DNA of 64,000 bases, from contig NC_133653.1 in the NCBI RefSeq assembly GCF_009905375.1, positions 98,755,261 to 98,819,260 of the forward strand, read 5' to 3'. A program made the position numbers and the translations under genes. Below are positions 35,428-47,724 of this stretch, in pieces. Below the pieces are notes generated by a model that worked only from the letters and a program-made list of their open reading frames with translations, was not told the DNA's origin and did not search any database. Positions within the stretch are counted from its first letter, which is position 1. Each line of letters begins with the position of its first letter. Source of the DNA: Apium graveolens. Lineage: Eukaryota; Streptophyta; Magnoliopsida; Apiales; Apiaceae.

Positions 35428-35708
35428 GTAATAGGTTTCCTTATTGTAATGGATTAGGATTCATTATTGATTGTGTAACTATGTTCTATAAAAAACACAT
35501 ATTAGGTTAATGTTATAAGCACCGCGACATTGTTATATCATTCGCATAACCTAGCAGCTCTCAAGGATAATTGTTCATCCTTTGAGAGAATATGTTTGTA
35601 CTCAGTTTTTATCGGTTAATATAAAAACTGTTGATTCTCTTAAAGCTCTATCGAATTATTTGCATAAACTGTATTCACCCCCGGCTACAGTTGATTACAG
35701 ACCTAACA
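35428..35708 (+). repeat. Element C LTR, second part
   Basis: Continuation of the LTR cut by B, after the GATAT duplication. It has a TATA-like TCTATAAAAA at 35485-35494 and ends CAGACCTAACA at 35708, next to the primer site. Confidence 0.9.
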
Positions 35709-35710
35709 AT

Positions 35711-35722
35711 TGGTATCAGGGC
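35711..35722 (+). promoter_or_regulatory. Primer-binding site of C
   Basis: TGGTATCAGGGC, one base from the perfect initiator tRNA-Met complement, two bases after the LTR. Confidence 0.88.
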
Positions 35723-35836
35723 TTGATGTTAACATACAAACAATTTAAGATCTGAAAATCAATCTTTAATGGCAGACAAAGAACTCCACATAATCCACCA
35801 CCACCACCCCCAGCCTTTTCACAGATTAACGACAAC

Positions 35837-36943
35837 ATGAGTAGGTTTGAATTCATCAAGGTGCCGATCCTGAAGATACATGAATATCTAATCTGGAAAG
35901 TCAGGATGGCCATGTGTGTAGAAGCCACAAATCCTGAATATCTAAGCAGGACTTATGATGGTCCTCATAAACCAATGAAGGTAGTTGTTTCTGTTGCAGG
36001 AGAACCAGAAAATATGGTTGACAAAGACAGGAAGGACTACTCTCCTGAATATCTTTCATCTATTATGAAGGATATAAAAGTCAGACACATCTTGCACATC
36101 AGTCTTGATAGTGTTATGTCCGATAGGGTTATTAGATGTAAAACATCAAAGGAGATATGGGATGATTTAGAAGTAAAGTGTCACGGCACAACTGCTATCA
36201 AGAAGAAAAGGAGGACAGTACTTACTCAAGAATATGAGCACTTTAACTCAAGAGACAATGAGTCCTTAACTGAGATCTATGACAGGTTTCAGAAGCTGTT
36301 AAATGACTTATCTCTTATCGACAAAGAATATTATTTAGATGAATCAGACTTGAAGTTTCTTCTTGAACTCCCTGAAAAGTGGGACTTTAAGGACATATCA
36401 ATAAGGGATAACTATGAACTTAATGAAACAGCTCTAGATGAGATCTATGGAATACTGAAAACTCATGAACTAAAGATAGAGCAAAGAAGTAAGAGAAAAG
36501 GATCCAAATCTAGACCAATTGCACTCAAAGTTGAAGAGAAATCAAAAGAGAAATCTAGGAGAAAAGGCTACTCCAAAGGAAAAACTATGATTACAAAGTC
36601 AGATACTGAATCATTAAATTCTGGTGATGATTGAAATACTGATAATGAATCAGATACTGACAGTGATCATGATAACAATGAAGACATGGAACAAATGGTT
36701 GCTCTACTGGTTAAAAGCTTCAAGAAAATGGTCTACAAGAACTTCAAGAAAGGGAGAAGATTTTCTAGAAAAGGTTTCAGTTCCTCAAACTCTAATAAGA
36801 GGAATAATAGAAGAAATACTGAATGGAAAGAATCAAAGTCTGGAAAACTTGACAATTTAAAGGAAAGATGCTATAACTATGATGGTATTGGACACTCTGC
36901 AACTGACTGCAGAAAAGCCAAAGCTGAGAAAAATAAGCCTTGA
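35837..36943 (+). pseudogene. gag of element C
   Basis: Starts MSRFEFIKVPILKIHEYLIW, the copia gag N-terminus. A UBN2-type capsid stretch (EIWDDLEVKC, QEYEHFNSRD, SLTEIYDRFQKLLNDLSL) runs to a TGA at 36634. A shifted frame at 36686-36943 then supplies a zinc knuckle, CYNYDGIGHSATDC, in which the usual second Cys is Tyr-Asp-altered, so metal binding is doubtful. A further stop follows at 36943. The gene is cut at 37002 by element D. Related to, but distinct from, the gag of A and B. Confidence 0.85.
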
Positions 36944-37002
36944 TCACAAAGAAGAAAAACCGGGATAATTCATCAGATTCAGATGATGGGGACAACTATA
37001 CT

Positions 37003-37598
37003 TGTTAGGTCACACAACACTGTAGAAGGGGGTTGAATACAGTGTAGAATACAATCAAATCAATTTAAAACATAAGTAACAGAAAATAGATGTATTCGAT
37101 ATAATAAACTCTATTACAATGGAACTGTTCTCTCTCAGTGATGAACAAATATCACGAGAGCTGCTAGGTTACAATGTATGATCTTCTCGATGATCGTAAC
37201 ACATATAGTGTAAACCTATGTCTGTGTTTATATAGACACACAGTTACAAGATAAAATCTAATTGATATGGAATATAATTTTGTCTCCTAAAATATAACAA
37301 TCAGATATCTTATATAATTCTTCTAGTCCTCCAACTCTTTCCATGCATATCTTCTTCTTGTATTAGTCTCGATCTTCTTTCCTGTAAATCAGCTTATTTC
37401 CTTAACTGTTAGTCCTCCAGTACTTAAGTTCTGATATCCATCTTCTAGTATTATCTTCTGATAATCTAAATCCTGATATCCTTACGTCCTGACTTCCAGT
37501 AAGTCCTGATTCCAGTAAGAACTGATATTTCCTGTTAGTTAAGATCTGAAAACTAAACATGAAATATATTAGACATGACATCTCAAATATATCTAACA
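37003..37598 (-). repeat. 3' LTR of D
   Basis: 596 bp, minus strand, TGTTAGATATATTTG to TGTGACCTAACA. The first bases resemble the C LTR, so C and D are related subfamilies. Confidence 0.85.
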
Positions 37599-37612
37599 AT
37601 CTCCCCTGACTT
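37599..37612 (-). promoter_or_regulatory. Polypurine tract of D
   Basis: Minus-strand GTCAGGGGAGAT abutting the LTR. Confidence 0.85.
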
Positions 37613-37699
37613 GTAAATTATGCAAGAATGTACAAGTTAATAGATTTGATGATGTCAAAAACATTTAAGTTCAAATGTAATAAGAGTTTAATAAGACTA

Positions 37700-38734
37700 T
37701 TAATTACAACTTACAAAACATCCAGCTTTACCAACATTATTGAATTAATCTGAATCCATAATGATTCTTAACAAAATCATTTATCAGATTATCTTCAGCT
37801 TTCTTCAGAACTTCAGCTAACTGTGCTTAAACCTGCATCAGTTCTTCTTCTTTACTATCACCAATTTTATAAATGGCTGTTCTAAGAGCTTGAATGGATG
37901 TTCTTTCAAGTCCATCACCAAGTCTGATAACCTTAGGATGTGAAGAGTTTTCATTATAACATAAGCATCTTCCTTTCAGAATAACTTCCACCTTAGCAGA
38001 ATTCTTCAGCATATGAATTTATCTTCCATCACCTTCAGTAATCATTGGACTGTAATGAGAAGTCTTTGTACCAGAGATTCTGAATAGATCTTTTATAACC
38101 TTCAAAATGTATTCTGACCATCTTCTTGTAACATCAGATTTTACTTCCAGAAGATAGTGAATATGTTAAAGTTCTCTGATAGACTTCTTTAGTACATCAG
38201 AATCAGCTAATCTATGAGTCCTTCCATCATTGAGAAATAAGATCAATTTCTCTTTTAGATTCTCCTTATCATGAGCATCTATCACAACTTGAGCAGAAAA
38301 TACCTTGTCAAGGTGCCTTTGTTTAATTTGTTCATATGGTTTGTCTATCAACATGAAAGGATCTATTAGAGTAACCTCTACTCATGTTTGAATCTTCTCT
38401 TCGTCAGAACCTAATCCAGCTCTATCTCTAGGTTGCTTGGCTCTCAACCCAAATGTAGCGAGTTGATTAATCACAAAATTGGATTTTGGTTCAACTGGAG
38501 TAGCTTTCTTCCATAACAGCTTCTTCTTATCAGCAATTGTCATTTTATACAAATCAACTTGAGAATTGTCAGTAGTTGGTGTCTTGATAGCTTGATCAGA
38601 ATTTGTTGTTTCTTCTGTACCTTCATGTCCTTTCTTCTGAACAATAACTTGAGCAGTGTTAGAGATTATTTTAGAATCTTCATTTACCTTTCTTCTTTTC
38701 AGAATTTGAACAGTTTCATCTTCCACAAGATTAT
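37700..38734 (-). pseudogene. Third ORF of D, C-terminal part
   Basis: Three open stretches in order on the minus strand (38726-38382, 38354-38166, 38012-37827). They contain QIKQRHLDKVFSAQVVIDAH, LILFLNDGRTHRLADSDVLK and KGRCLCYNENSSHPKVIRLG. The layout of a basic/Ser-rich region followed by a helix-rich tail before the polypurine tract parallels the C-terminus of ORF3 in A and B. Sequence identity is low. The function is unknown. The 5' side is cut at 38734 by element E. Confidence 0.7.
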
Positions 38735-41700
38735 TGTGGCGCCCTCCAAACCCGGGTCAGAAGTTTGGGGTCCACACACACACCTTATTTATAACCTGCT
38801 TATAATAATAATAATAAAGATAATAATAATAATATGTAGTGACCCTACTTACCAACTACCATAGACCGCAACAGGTTAAAGTATGCACACAAGCCAAACA
38901 CACACTTATATTACAAATGTCAAAATCCCAACTATTCAAACTCAGAACTGAGTATTAAGCATTATTACAAACTTTTACAAACTTAAATTATCTCAAAAGT
39001 TGCCTACTAGCTTAACTCGATCAACCTGAACCCCTAACTCTCGCGCTGGACTAGGGATCCTCGCTACCAACTGGTTCCTTCTTAACTGTAAAAGAACATA
39101 AACAACATCGCACAAATGAGCTAACTAGCTCAGCAAGTCACAATGACAAAACTGAGAATAATGATCATCAAGTGAAAAGGGTTATGATATCAAGTGAATA
39201 ATGGATTATGATTTAGAATTGGATATTATACTTTTATTTTAAAAACCAAGTTTAGGCTGTTGATCAGTCACACACTAACACCGAGCAAAGCACACAACAC
39301 TGCTCTAACTACTAGATCCAAGGCACACATTGGCCTAACTTGACCATTTATATGGTCTGACCACGAATCTGGTCCATAATTTTATAAAATAATCCAATTC
39401 TAACATAATAACAGAATAAACAATGTAAAACAATAAACAGAATCATAAACAACATTGGATGTCCGATAGTGAAATGGTTTCAACCTTCACAAAGGATCAA
39501 TATGGCAATTTCAAAGCTTGGCTGTTAGGTAATGAAAGAATTGGATAACAAAGGAATCAACATTTCAAGGTTTCAAGGATTTGGTCTTTCAAAGCATAAG
39601 GTACAATGGTTAGAATATGTAAGTAATTCGGTTCAGTGTTTGGTATTTAGTTTGTATATATTTGTGGAGTAGTATCGTATATTTGTAGTTTGTATTTGGG
39701 TATACAACAATCAATGGTTTAGAAAGAATAAGGTTCACGGCTCAAGATCAATAACTGGAATCATGGTTTAGGGTTCAGTGCTTCAAAGCACTTGCAATAT
39801 AAAACAGGACTATCAATCAACTACAATATATCTCGAGAAAGTTTAGAACACTTGCCTGGTACTACCTTGCTATACTGCACTAACTTTCAATTACAATCGT
39901 CTACTCCTCGACTATCTGCTTCCCTTTCCTAAGCCTTGCCTCCTCTGCTCACATAACATAAGTATCTATCAATACTCAACGCATACAATTCTATTCGACA
40001 TACACTTCTATCTACCCTTCGTTTTACCCAAATCCGATTAACGGATTGAAAGTTACGCTATAAATAAGTAAACACCGAATATATAGACCGACAGTCAACC
40101 AACAAGTCACATATAACACATAACACATCAAACAATCAATGATATATCATTTATAAAGGAGTCTCAGGTCATAAATAGGCTTTCGGGTATTTAAAATGAT
40201 TTTTAAAACATTTTTCGGAATTAAAACGGGTCGTTGGATCAGTTTTAAAGTAACAAACATGGTTCAGTTGGTCAAATCTGGCTTCAAAACAGTTTTATAA
40301 TAATTATCGAGCCTTGAAAACAATTTAAAATAATATTTTAAAGCTTGAAACTATTTTTTGGAATTTTTAAATCATTTTTAAATAATTAAATCTAATTAAG
40401 TAATTAATTAAAATCAATTAATAATTAATTAAATCAATTAATCAAATAATTTTCGAATTAATTGACCAATTAATCTTCGAATTAATTGACCAATTAATCA
40501 ATAAATTATTAACTAAAATTAATTAACTAATTAATTCAGATTTATTTTCGATTTAAAAATAATTTTTGGAATTAAAATAATAATTTTTGGAATTTTCAGA
40601 AATTAAAAACGAATTTTTATAATTAAAATAAATGGAGAATATGATTTTTAAACATTTTTAAAACAGGAATCCTATTCTTGCAAACTCTGGAAACTTCAGG
40701 GACCAAACTGCATCGTCCCCAAAGGTCCAGGTACTAAACTGTAATTTGATAGCGGGGTTGCCGGAAAACATCCTGTTTCGCCGGAGAAATCGATCCAGGG
40801 ATGCTCAGGCCACCACCACCTCCAGATCACATCTACACAACACCAGGAACACAACCATGCCATCAATTCATACTAACAATCCCTGAGTTGGCCGAAAAAT
40901 GGCCGGGAAGTTCGCCGGTTTTTGGCGAAATCGACGTAACTTTAAAATCACAACTCCCTCCTCTACAGACCTCTTCAATTATTAAGACTTATACGATTCG
41001 ATTGAAAATTTCATAAGGAACACAACCCACCCCTCTAGATCATCTGGTTATCCCGAAATAAGAAACCCCCAAATTTAATTAAGAACATTCAAACGAATTA
41101 TAAACCTTAATTTCAAAATTGGAAAACCAAACTCAATTTTGTACATGTTATTGAACTCCAAATCAGTCAAAATCATCAGGAAAACAAGCTCTATAACATG
41201 CAATCATCAAATCATTCAAACAATCATCCGAACAAAAATTCATATTTTTAATCAAAATAATTCGAAAATAAATAAAAATATAGAAAATAAACCTTGATTT
41301 CTGCAGTTCTGAAACTTGAAGAAACTGATAGAACACTCCGAGATCTTCGTTTTGGTTACTCAAGCTTTGAAAACAGAGATCACTAACACCTTCAAACTGA
41401 TGTTTGATTCTCAGAAAGGTTTATGAATATATGAATTTTCTCTGGAAAATTATATAATTACTGTCTGCAAATGATTTTCGGTACGAAATAAAATACGGTA
41501 AAGGCTATTTATTATTACGGAAAATTAGTATCCCGTTGGATCATTCCGGATACAAAATGGTATGTTTATTAATAAAAACTGATCCAAACGTTACCGGTTT
41601 TCAGGATAATTATCCAAACCATTACAATTTGTACTGCGGTCTTGGTCTCAGCGCCTGGTTACACGTATTACGAGGTGATAATTGTAATAGTTTAATAAAA

Positions 41701-42192
41701 AGATCCTGTTTATCAAAAATACGAGTTTATTGATTTACCAAAATGAATAATGTATCGAAAATGTTGCGCCGGGACCCGCACAGGACAAACCGTACGCCGG
41801 ATCGAAAGAGTCGAAATATGGAAAATGCTCGGAATATTGCAATTAGGTTCGGAAGGAGTTCTCGGAAGAGTTTCGGGTTATAAAAACATAAAAACGGATG
41901 ACGTCGGTTGGTTCCCGATTGTATAAAATAGTTTTTAAATACTCGGAAAAAGATTTTATAAAATCCATATATTTCCCATAAAAGCATAAATCAACATAAA
42001 AATAAATAGGAAGATATGACAATTACTTATATTTTATTTTGGACATATAAAAAATAAAATACTCAATTAATATTATTTTTAAACATTCAAACACATATAA
42101 CACTTAATAAATAATTCATAGAATAGATATTGAACATACATAATAATTATCTATTAGCAAAAATAATTACACGATATATCCTGGATATTACA
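38735..42192 (-). repeat. 3' LTR of E
   Basis: 3458 bp, minus strand, TGTAATATCC at 42192 to GAGGGCGCCACA at 38735. Contains AATTAATTGACC-type AT-rich imperfect palindromes at about 40380-40540. It begins directly after the polypurine tract. The open frames in it are short and not conserved. Confidence 0.88.
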
Positions 42193-42206
42193 TCTTTCCC
42201 TCTTAA
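42193..42206 (-). promoter_or_regulatory. Polypurine tract of E
   Basis: Minus-strand TTTAAGAGGGAAAGA abutting the LTR start. Confidence 0.85.
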
Positions 42207-42229
42207 AAGGATTCTGTCCTCAGAATCTC

Positions 42230-43502
42230 CTAAGAAAATAAATGAGGGTACTTTGCTCTCATATCACTTTCTAACTCCCAGGTTGACTCTTCAACCTTTG
42301 GGTTTCTCCACAATACTCTTACAAACTTTACAACTTTATTTCTCAATACTTTCTCTCTTTCCTCTAGAATTTCTATCGGATTCTCTACATATGACAAATC
42401 TGTCTGAAACTCTATTGGCTCATATTCTATTACATGTCTGGAGTCTGGATTATACTTCTTAAGCATCGATATGTGAAAAATATTGTGAATGTGCTCCATG
42501 TGCAGAGGTAACGCCAACTCGTAAGCTACTTTGCCGACGCGCTTTAAAATCTCAAAAGGTCCAACGTATCTTGGGCTCAGTTTTCCTTTCTTTCCTAATC
42601 TCGTTAATCCCTTCCACGGTGATACTTTCAGCAAACCAAACTTCCTTATTCGAATTCCATATCTTTTCTTGATTGATCTGCATACTTCCTTTGACGGTCT
42701 TTTGCTGCTATTAATCTCTTCTGGATAACTTCAACAAGTTCCTTTGTCTGCTGTACTAATTCAGGTCCAAGTATTTTGCGTTCTCCTACTTCATCCCAAT
42801 ACACCGGAGATCTACATTTGCGTCCTTAAAGAGCTTCATAGGGTGGCATCCCAATACTGGCGTGATAACTGTTATTGTAAGCAAATTCTATGAGGGGTAA
42901 ATGCTCGTCCTAACTTCCTTTGAAATCAATAGCATAAATACGTAACATGTCTTTGATTGTCTGGATCGTTCTTTCACTCTGGCCGTCTGTTTGTGGATGG
43001 TAAGCCGTACTCATATTGAGTCTTGTTCCCAAACATTCTTGAAAACTCTTCCAAAATCTTGAATTAAATCTTGGATCTCGATCAGATACGATGGATACAG
43101 AAACTCCATGATGAACTACAATTTCTTTCAAGTACATATGGACTAACTTGTCGAGTGAAAATCTTTCATTTATAGGCGAAAATGAGCTAAATTGGTAAGT
43201 CTATCCACTATAACCCAAATGGCATCATGATTAGCTTTTGTCCTTGGTAATCCAACTATGAAACCCATGGCAATATGCTCCCACTTCCACTCTGGAATCT
43301 CGAATGGCTGTAGCAATCCACTTGGTCTTTGATGCCCTGCTTTAACTCTCTGACACCCATTCCGCAATTTCCCTCTTCATATCTGGTCACCAATAATTTT
43401 CCTTTAAATCTCTATACATTTTGGTACTCCTTGGATGGATTGAATACTTGAACTATGAGCTTCCTGTAAAATTTCATTCTTCAACTCCGTTACTGGTGGA
43501 AT
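42230..43502 (-). pseudogene. E integrase and chromodomain-like C-terminus
   Basis: Open stretches in order on the minus strand. 43367-43170 has [17 protein letters not shown], where the catalytic Asp of the usual MDFI is changed to Gly. 43137-42910 has [16 protein letters not shown] and [15 protein letters not shown], giving the second D and the E. 42634-42230 has KVSPWKGLTRLGKKGKLSPR and a tail ELPIEILEERE-like to STWELE, typical of the chromodomain end of Tekay/Del-type chromoviruses. Several stops and shifts separate them. Confidence 0.85.
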
Positions 43503-45599
43503 TCAAATTATAGAAGAAAACCTAAGAATACCTTGATCGTCCTTTTGCGTACACAATTTTACACCTACCAAACGATTTATGTCCTGATCCATTACTTCTT
43601 CTTGACACTTCTTTATCTTTTCTAACATCTCCGGCTGGAAAATCATACTATACACTTTTGCTTCATCAGGCTTGCAAATTCTAATCTCCAATTCCAGTTT
43701 CTGAAATTCTTTATATATTTCTTCGGGTACTGATAACATATTTAACTTTTCCTTCCGACTCAACGCGTCCGCTACAACGTTCGCTTTACCGGGATGATAA
43801 TTAATTGTACAGTCGTAATCCTTGATCAATTCTAACCATCTCCTATATCTCATATTAAGCTCCTTCTGTGTGAATATGTATTTCAAACTTTTGTGATCCG
43901 TGTAAATCTCGCGTTTTTCTCCATATAGATAATGTCTCCAAATTTTCAAAGCGAAAACTATGGTTGCTAGCTCCAAATCATGAGTAGGATATTTCTGTTC
44001 GTGTGGTTTCAGTTGCCTTGACGCATACGTAATCACCTTATCATGCTGCATCAGAACACATCCGAGTCCTTTATGAGAAGCATCGCTATAAATTACGAAA
44101 TTTCCTTAATCATCGGGAAGTGACAAAACAGGTGCCGTGATTAATCTTTGCTTCAATTCCTGAAAACTTTCTTTGCATTTATCGTTCCATATAAACTTTT
44201 CATTCTTCCGTGTAAGATTTGTCAATGGTGTTGCAATCCTTGAGAAATTTTGAACGAATCGATGATAATATCATGCTAATCCCAAGAAACTTCTTAGTTC
44301 TGTTGGTGTTCTCGGTCTTTCCCAATTTGTAATTGCCTCAATCTTTGCTGGATCTACTTTGATCCCTTCATTACTGACTATGTGTCCTAAGAACTGAACT
44401 TCCTGTAACCAAAACTCACACTTCAAGAATTTCGCATATAACTTCTTTTTCCTTAAAATCTCCAAAGCTGTTCTCAAATGTTCTGCATGATCCTCTTCTG
44501 TCTTTGAATAAATCAAAATATCGTCTATAAACACAATAACAAACTTGTCCAAATATTCCTTGAAAATTATGTTCATCAGATCCATAAACGCTGCCGGGGC
44601 ATTGATCAATCCAAAAGACATCACTAAAAATTCATAATGTCCATACCTTGTTCTGAAAGCTGTCTTTGGTATATCCTCTGGCTTAATCTTTAGTTGATGG
44701 TATCCCGATCTTAAGTCGATCTTGGAGAAGTACTTGGCTCCCTTCAATTGGTCAAACAAATCATCAATTATGGGTAACGGATACTTGTTCTTGATTGTAA
44801 GCTTGTTGAGCTCCCGATAGTCGATGCACAGTCTCATGCATCCATCCTTCTTCTTGACAAACAATACCGGTGCACCCCATGGGGATACACTGGGTATGAT
44901 TACTCCTTTCAATTGCTTCGCTAATTCTTTCATCTCAACGGGCGCCATTCTATATGGGGCCTTGTATACTGGTTATGTTCCAGGTGCTAAGTCGATTGCA
45001 AACTCAATTTCTCTATCTGGAGGAAGTCCTGGTAACTCATCGGGAAACACGTCTAGAAATTCATTAACTACTGGAATATCTTCAAGTTTTGCTGACTTCT
45101 TATTTCTATCAATCACATATGCAATGAAATGCTCGCATCCTTGCCGTAGTAACTTCTTGGCTTGAATCATCGTTAAGAACTTCTTTGCTTGCTTCTGGCC
45201 CTTGAACGTTACTATCCTTTCATCTGGCGTCTTCACCATTACCTTCTTATTTTGACAATCTATCTGGGCATCGTGCTTAGATAACCAATCCATTCCTAAG
45301 ATAACGTCAAATTCTCTTAACTTAAATGGTATCAAATCTACACAAAACTTACTACCAGAAATCTCAATCTCACAATTCCCACAAACTTGATTAACAGATA
45401 CACGTTCTTGATTTGCTAATTCCACAGTCATGATTTCATTTAAATAATCAACTGGACAATTTAGCTTATTAACAAAATCTTGTGAAATAAACGATCGAGT
45501 TGCTCCCGAATCTATTAACACTTTGGCACATAAAGAATTCACATTAAGCGTACCTGCCACGATATTGGTATCCTGGATAGCGTCCTTCACAGACATATC
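43503..45599 (-). pseudogene. E protease, reverse transcriptase and RNase H
   Basis: Protease DSGATRSFIS near 45512, then reverse transcriptase from about 44990 with [30 protein letters not shown] and FIDDILIYS. It then runs into RNase H with [42 protein letters not shown] and [10 protein letters not shown]. In-frame stops fall at 44973-44948 (after LAPGT), 44271 (after RSFLGLA) and near 44107. The RT core between them is intact, including both aspartates of the FIDD box. Confidence 0.9.
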
Positions 45600-46821
45600 A
45601 AAAACTCTAGCCCTTGGAGTCTCATTCACTGCTGGGGTAGATCCCATAATTCTCAAAGCATTACTAACTGGGGCTGGTGTCTTGCAATCCCTTGCTATAT
45701 GTCCTGGATTCCCACATTTAAAGCACATAAATCCAATAGCTGGAACCTTAACTGCTGGATTCCGGATAGGCTGATCCTTGTTTGTTGGCTCTCCCATTGG
45801 CTGATTTCGGCACTCCCTCGAATAGTGCCCTTTCTGATTGCACTTGAAACAAACTACATTCAACTTATTACAAACTCCTCCATGTTTCTTCCCACATACC
45901 TGACAATCTGGAAAAGTTAATCTCATCTGATTCGGCTGATTCACATTAACTGGATGGTTGCCCTGGCCTCCGTCGCCTGCCTTTTGTCTCTTAAAATTAA
46001 AATTTCTCCTTGGATGAAACTTGCCCTTTTGAAAGTTTGGAAACTTCCCCGATTCTGAATGACCTTCATTCCCTTTAAACTTCCTCTTCTTACTTTCTTT
46101 TTCCTTCTGTGACATCTCACTCTCGGTCTCTGCAATCATGGCCTTCTATACAACTCCTGCATAGGTATCCAATTCAAAAATGGCTACCTTCCCTCTGATC
46201 CATGGCTTCAGACCTTGCTGGAATCTCTTAGCCTTCTTCCTGTCAGTATCCACATATGACGGCACATACATTGACAACTCTTCAAACTTACTTTCATAAT
46301 CTGCCACCGACATATTTCCTTGCTTTAACTCTAAAAACTTCAGTTCCATCTGATCCTGAACAAACTGGGGAAAACACTTTTCTAAAAATAATTCCTTGAA
46401 CCTCTCCCAAGTAATAACATCTGTTCCTTCCAATGTCTTCACAGTCTCCCACCAATAGGTGGCCTCATTCTTCAAGTAATAACTTGCAAACTCAACCTTC
46501 TGTTATTCCTTCACTTTCACTAAGGAAAATGACTTCTCTATTTCCTTTAACCAAACATTTGCTTCAATTGGTTCTAAGGAACCCTTGAATTCTAGTGGGT
46601 TTACCGCCAAAAGTTTTGAAAGTTACCTGGGGATTGGTTTATCTTTGTTGTTGTTGTGCCAGGTGAACTATTTGCTGGGCCAAGATTTGGAGAATCTGGG
46701 CTATTGTTGGGTCTATGGGTCCTGGGTTTATATTCTAGTTTGTATTATCTTTGTTATTATTATTGTTGTTGTTGGTTTCTTCATTCTGGGTGTTGGTGTA
46801 GGTATTTCTTCTGGGAGGCAT
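45600..46821 (-). pseudogene. E gag
   Basis: Starts MPPRRNT at 46821, a common gypsy gag start, and continues with an Asn/Gln-rich stretch containing stops. The capsid domain follows (ATYWWETV, ITWERFKELFLEKCFP, YESKFEELS) at 46475-46146, with one in-frame stop at 46146. Two zinc knuckles come after it, CFKCNQKGHYSREC and CFKCGNPGHIARDC. The first 350 bases need at least one frameshift correction, so the gene is dead. Confidence 0.85.
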
Positions 46822-47302
46822 TTTTCTGTAAAGAATCAAACAACTTATTTAGCTTTTAAATCAAATTATTTGCATAAAAGAAAAGTTTTGTAAAACAGAA
46901 ATATCTCTTTTTGAAAATAGTTGTAACAGTTGAACTAAGTAAATTGCATGCTTCTTTACAGAATATAAACAATTATGGGAATAGGGTACATGGTATCACA
47001 TGGGTATAACTGGTGTAATAAATAAGGTGAAGTAGAACAGGTGCAGTAAAGTAAATGACAATGCTGGAAAAGAAAAGGTACTGATATATATAGATCAAAA
47101 GTTTTAGGTAGTACAAGCGTAAAGATGCTTGGAAGTAAAAGCAAAAGGGTACAACAACCTACTCACTAGTCAACAGATCTAGTCTATAAATACAACCCAA
47201 AAGTCTACTGATACATACTACACACTACTGTACATACTATACAACCATAACAACACTGATCAGCATCTCCATCTCTGGATCTCTGGCTCAACTCCAAGGA
47301 AA
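46822..47302 (-). other. E leader between upstream ORF and gag
   Basis: No ORF or repeat recognised; about 480 bases of non-coding leader on the minus strand. Confidence 0.5.
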
Positions 47303-47648
47303 CTATGGTCCTCCCAGCCTCTCAAAGTCCTCCATCACTTCAATAGCCCATCCCATAAGTGCATCAGGGCCTCGGCTAGGTAGTATAGATCCATGTAGCC
47401 TAGCCTCAAGAATCCTGCGTGTCACATGGATCTCCTCTCGAAGCTCCCTCACACCACGATCAACATCTGTAGTCCTGATGATATGCTGCAGCTCTCAGAT
47501 CTGGGCCAACAAGGAATCACGTTCCAATAAAAGAGCCTCATACCGGTAATAAGGAACTGGATGCAATGTAGACTGGAATGGGGCACTCACAACTGAATGC
47601 CCAGTGGAATCTGAATCAGCTGGTGGGGGTCCTCTGATAGGTGGCCTT
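47303..47648 (-). pseudogene. ORF upstream of gag in E, 5'-truncated
   Basis: A minus-strand frame of about 114 codons runs from the element A boundary at 47648 to a TAG at 47303-47305, with a single internal TGA (probably from CGA). The N-terminal part is Pro/Ser-rich (PPPADSDSTGHSVVSAPF). The C-terminal part is charged and helical with heptad spacing (GVRELREEIHVTRRILEARL) and ends AIEVMEDFERLGGP. It precedes gag in the same orientation. I know of extra leader ORFs in some long plant gypsy elements but do not recognise this protein. Element A destroyed its start. Confidence 0.55.
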
Positions 47649-47724
47649 GTTGTGCATATGTTGTGTACTTGATGATTTCATAAACAAAACATCTAAGTAG
47701 ATTTTACTTAGTGAAATTATGTAG

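Larger units (their letters stand above)
37003..38734 (-). mobile_element. Element D: 3' end of a Ty1/copia element, minus strand
   Basis: Minus-strand 3' LTR, polypurine tract and the end of a third ORF. The 5' side is lost beyond the element E insertion at 38735. It lies inside C gag, with flank ATACT at the LTR edge; the second copy of that duplication is not in the window. Confidence 0.85.
38735..47648 (-). mobile_element. Element E: Ty3/gypsy chromovirus, minus strand, 5' side disrupted
   Basis: Complete 3' LTR, polypurine tract, gag-pol in gypsy order (PR-RT-RNase H-IN-chromodomain) and a long 5' leader with an extra ORF. The leader is cut at 47648 by element A. Part of the 5' LTR reappears at 60482-62230. 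The two LTR copies differ by roughly 5 percent over the first 290 bases. The left flank is ATTAT (38730-38734); its partner is lost. Confidence 0.9.

Noticed and set aside
40801..41016. 71-codon Pro-rich ORF in the E LTR
   Set aside because: Lies within a 3.46 kb LTR, opposite to its transcription, with no similarity to anything and no counterpart in the E-type LTR at 60482-62230, which ends before it.
46585..46893. Hydrophobic 102-codon plus-strand ORF that looks like a membrane protein
   Set aside because: Antisense of the Asn/Gln-rich N-terminus of E gag; AAC and CAA codons read as GTT and TTG on the other strand.
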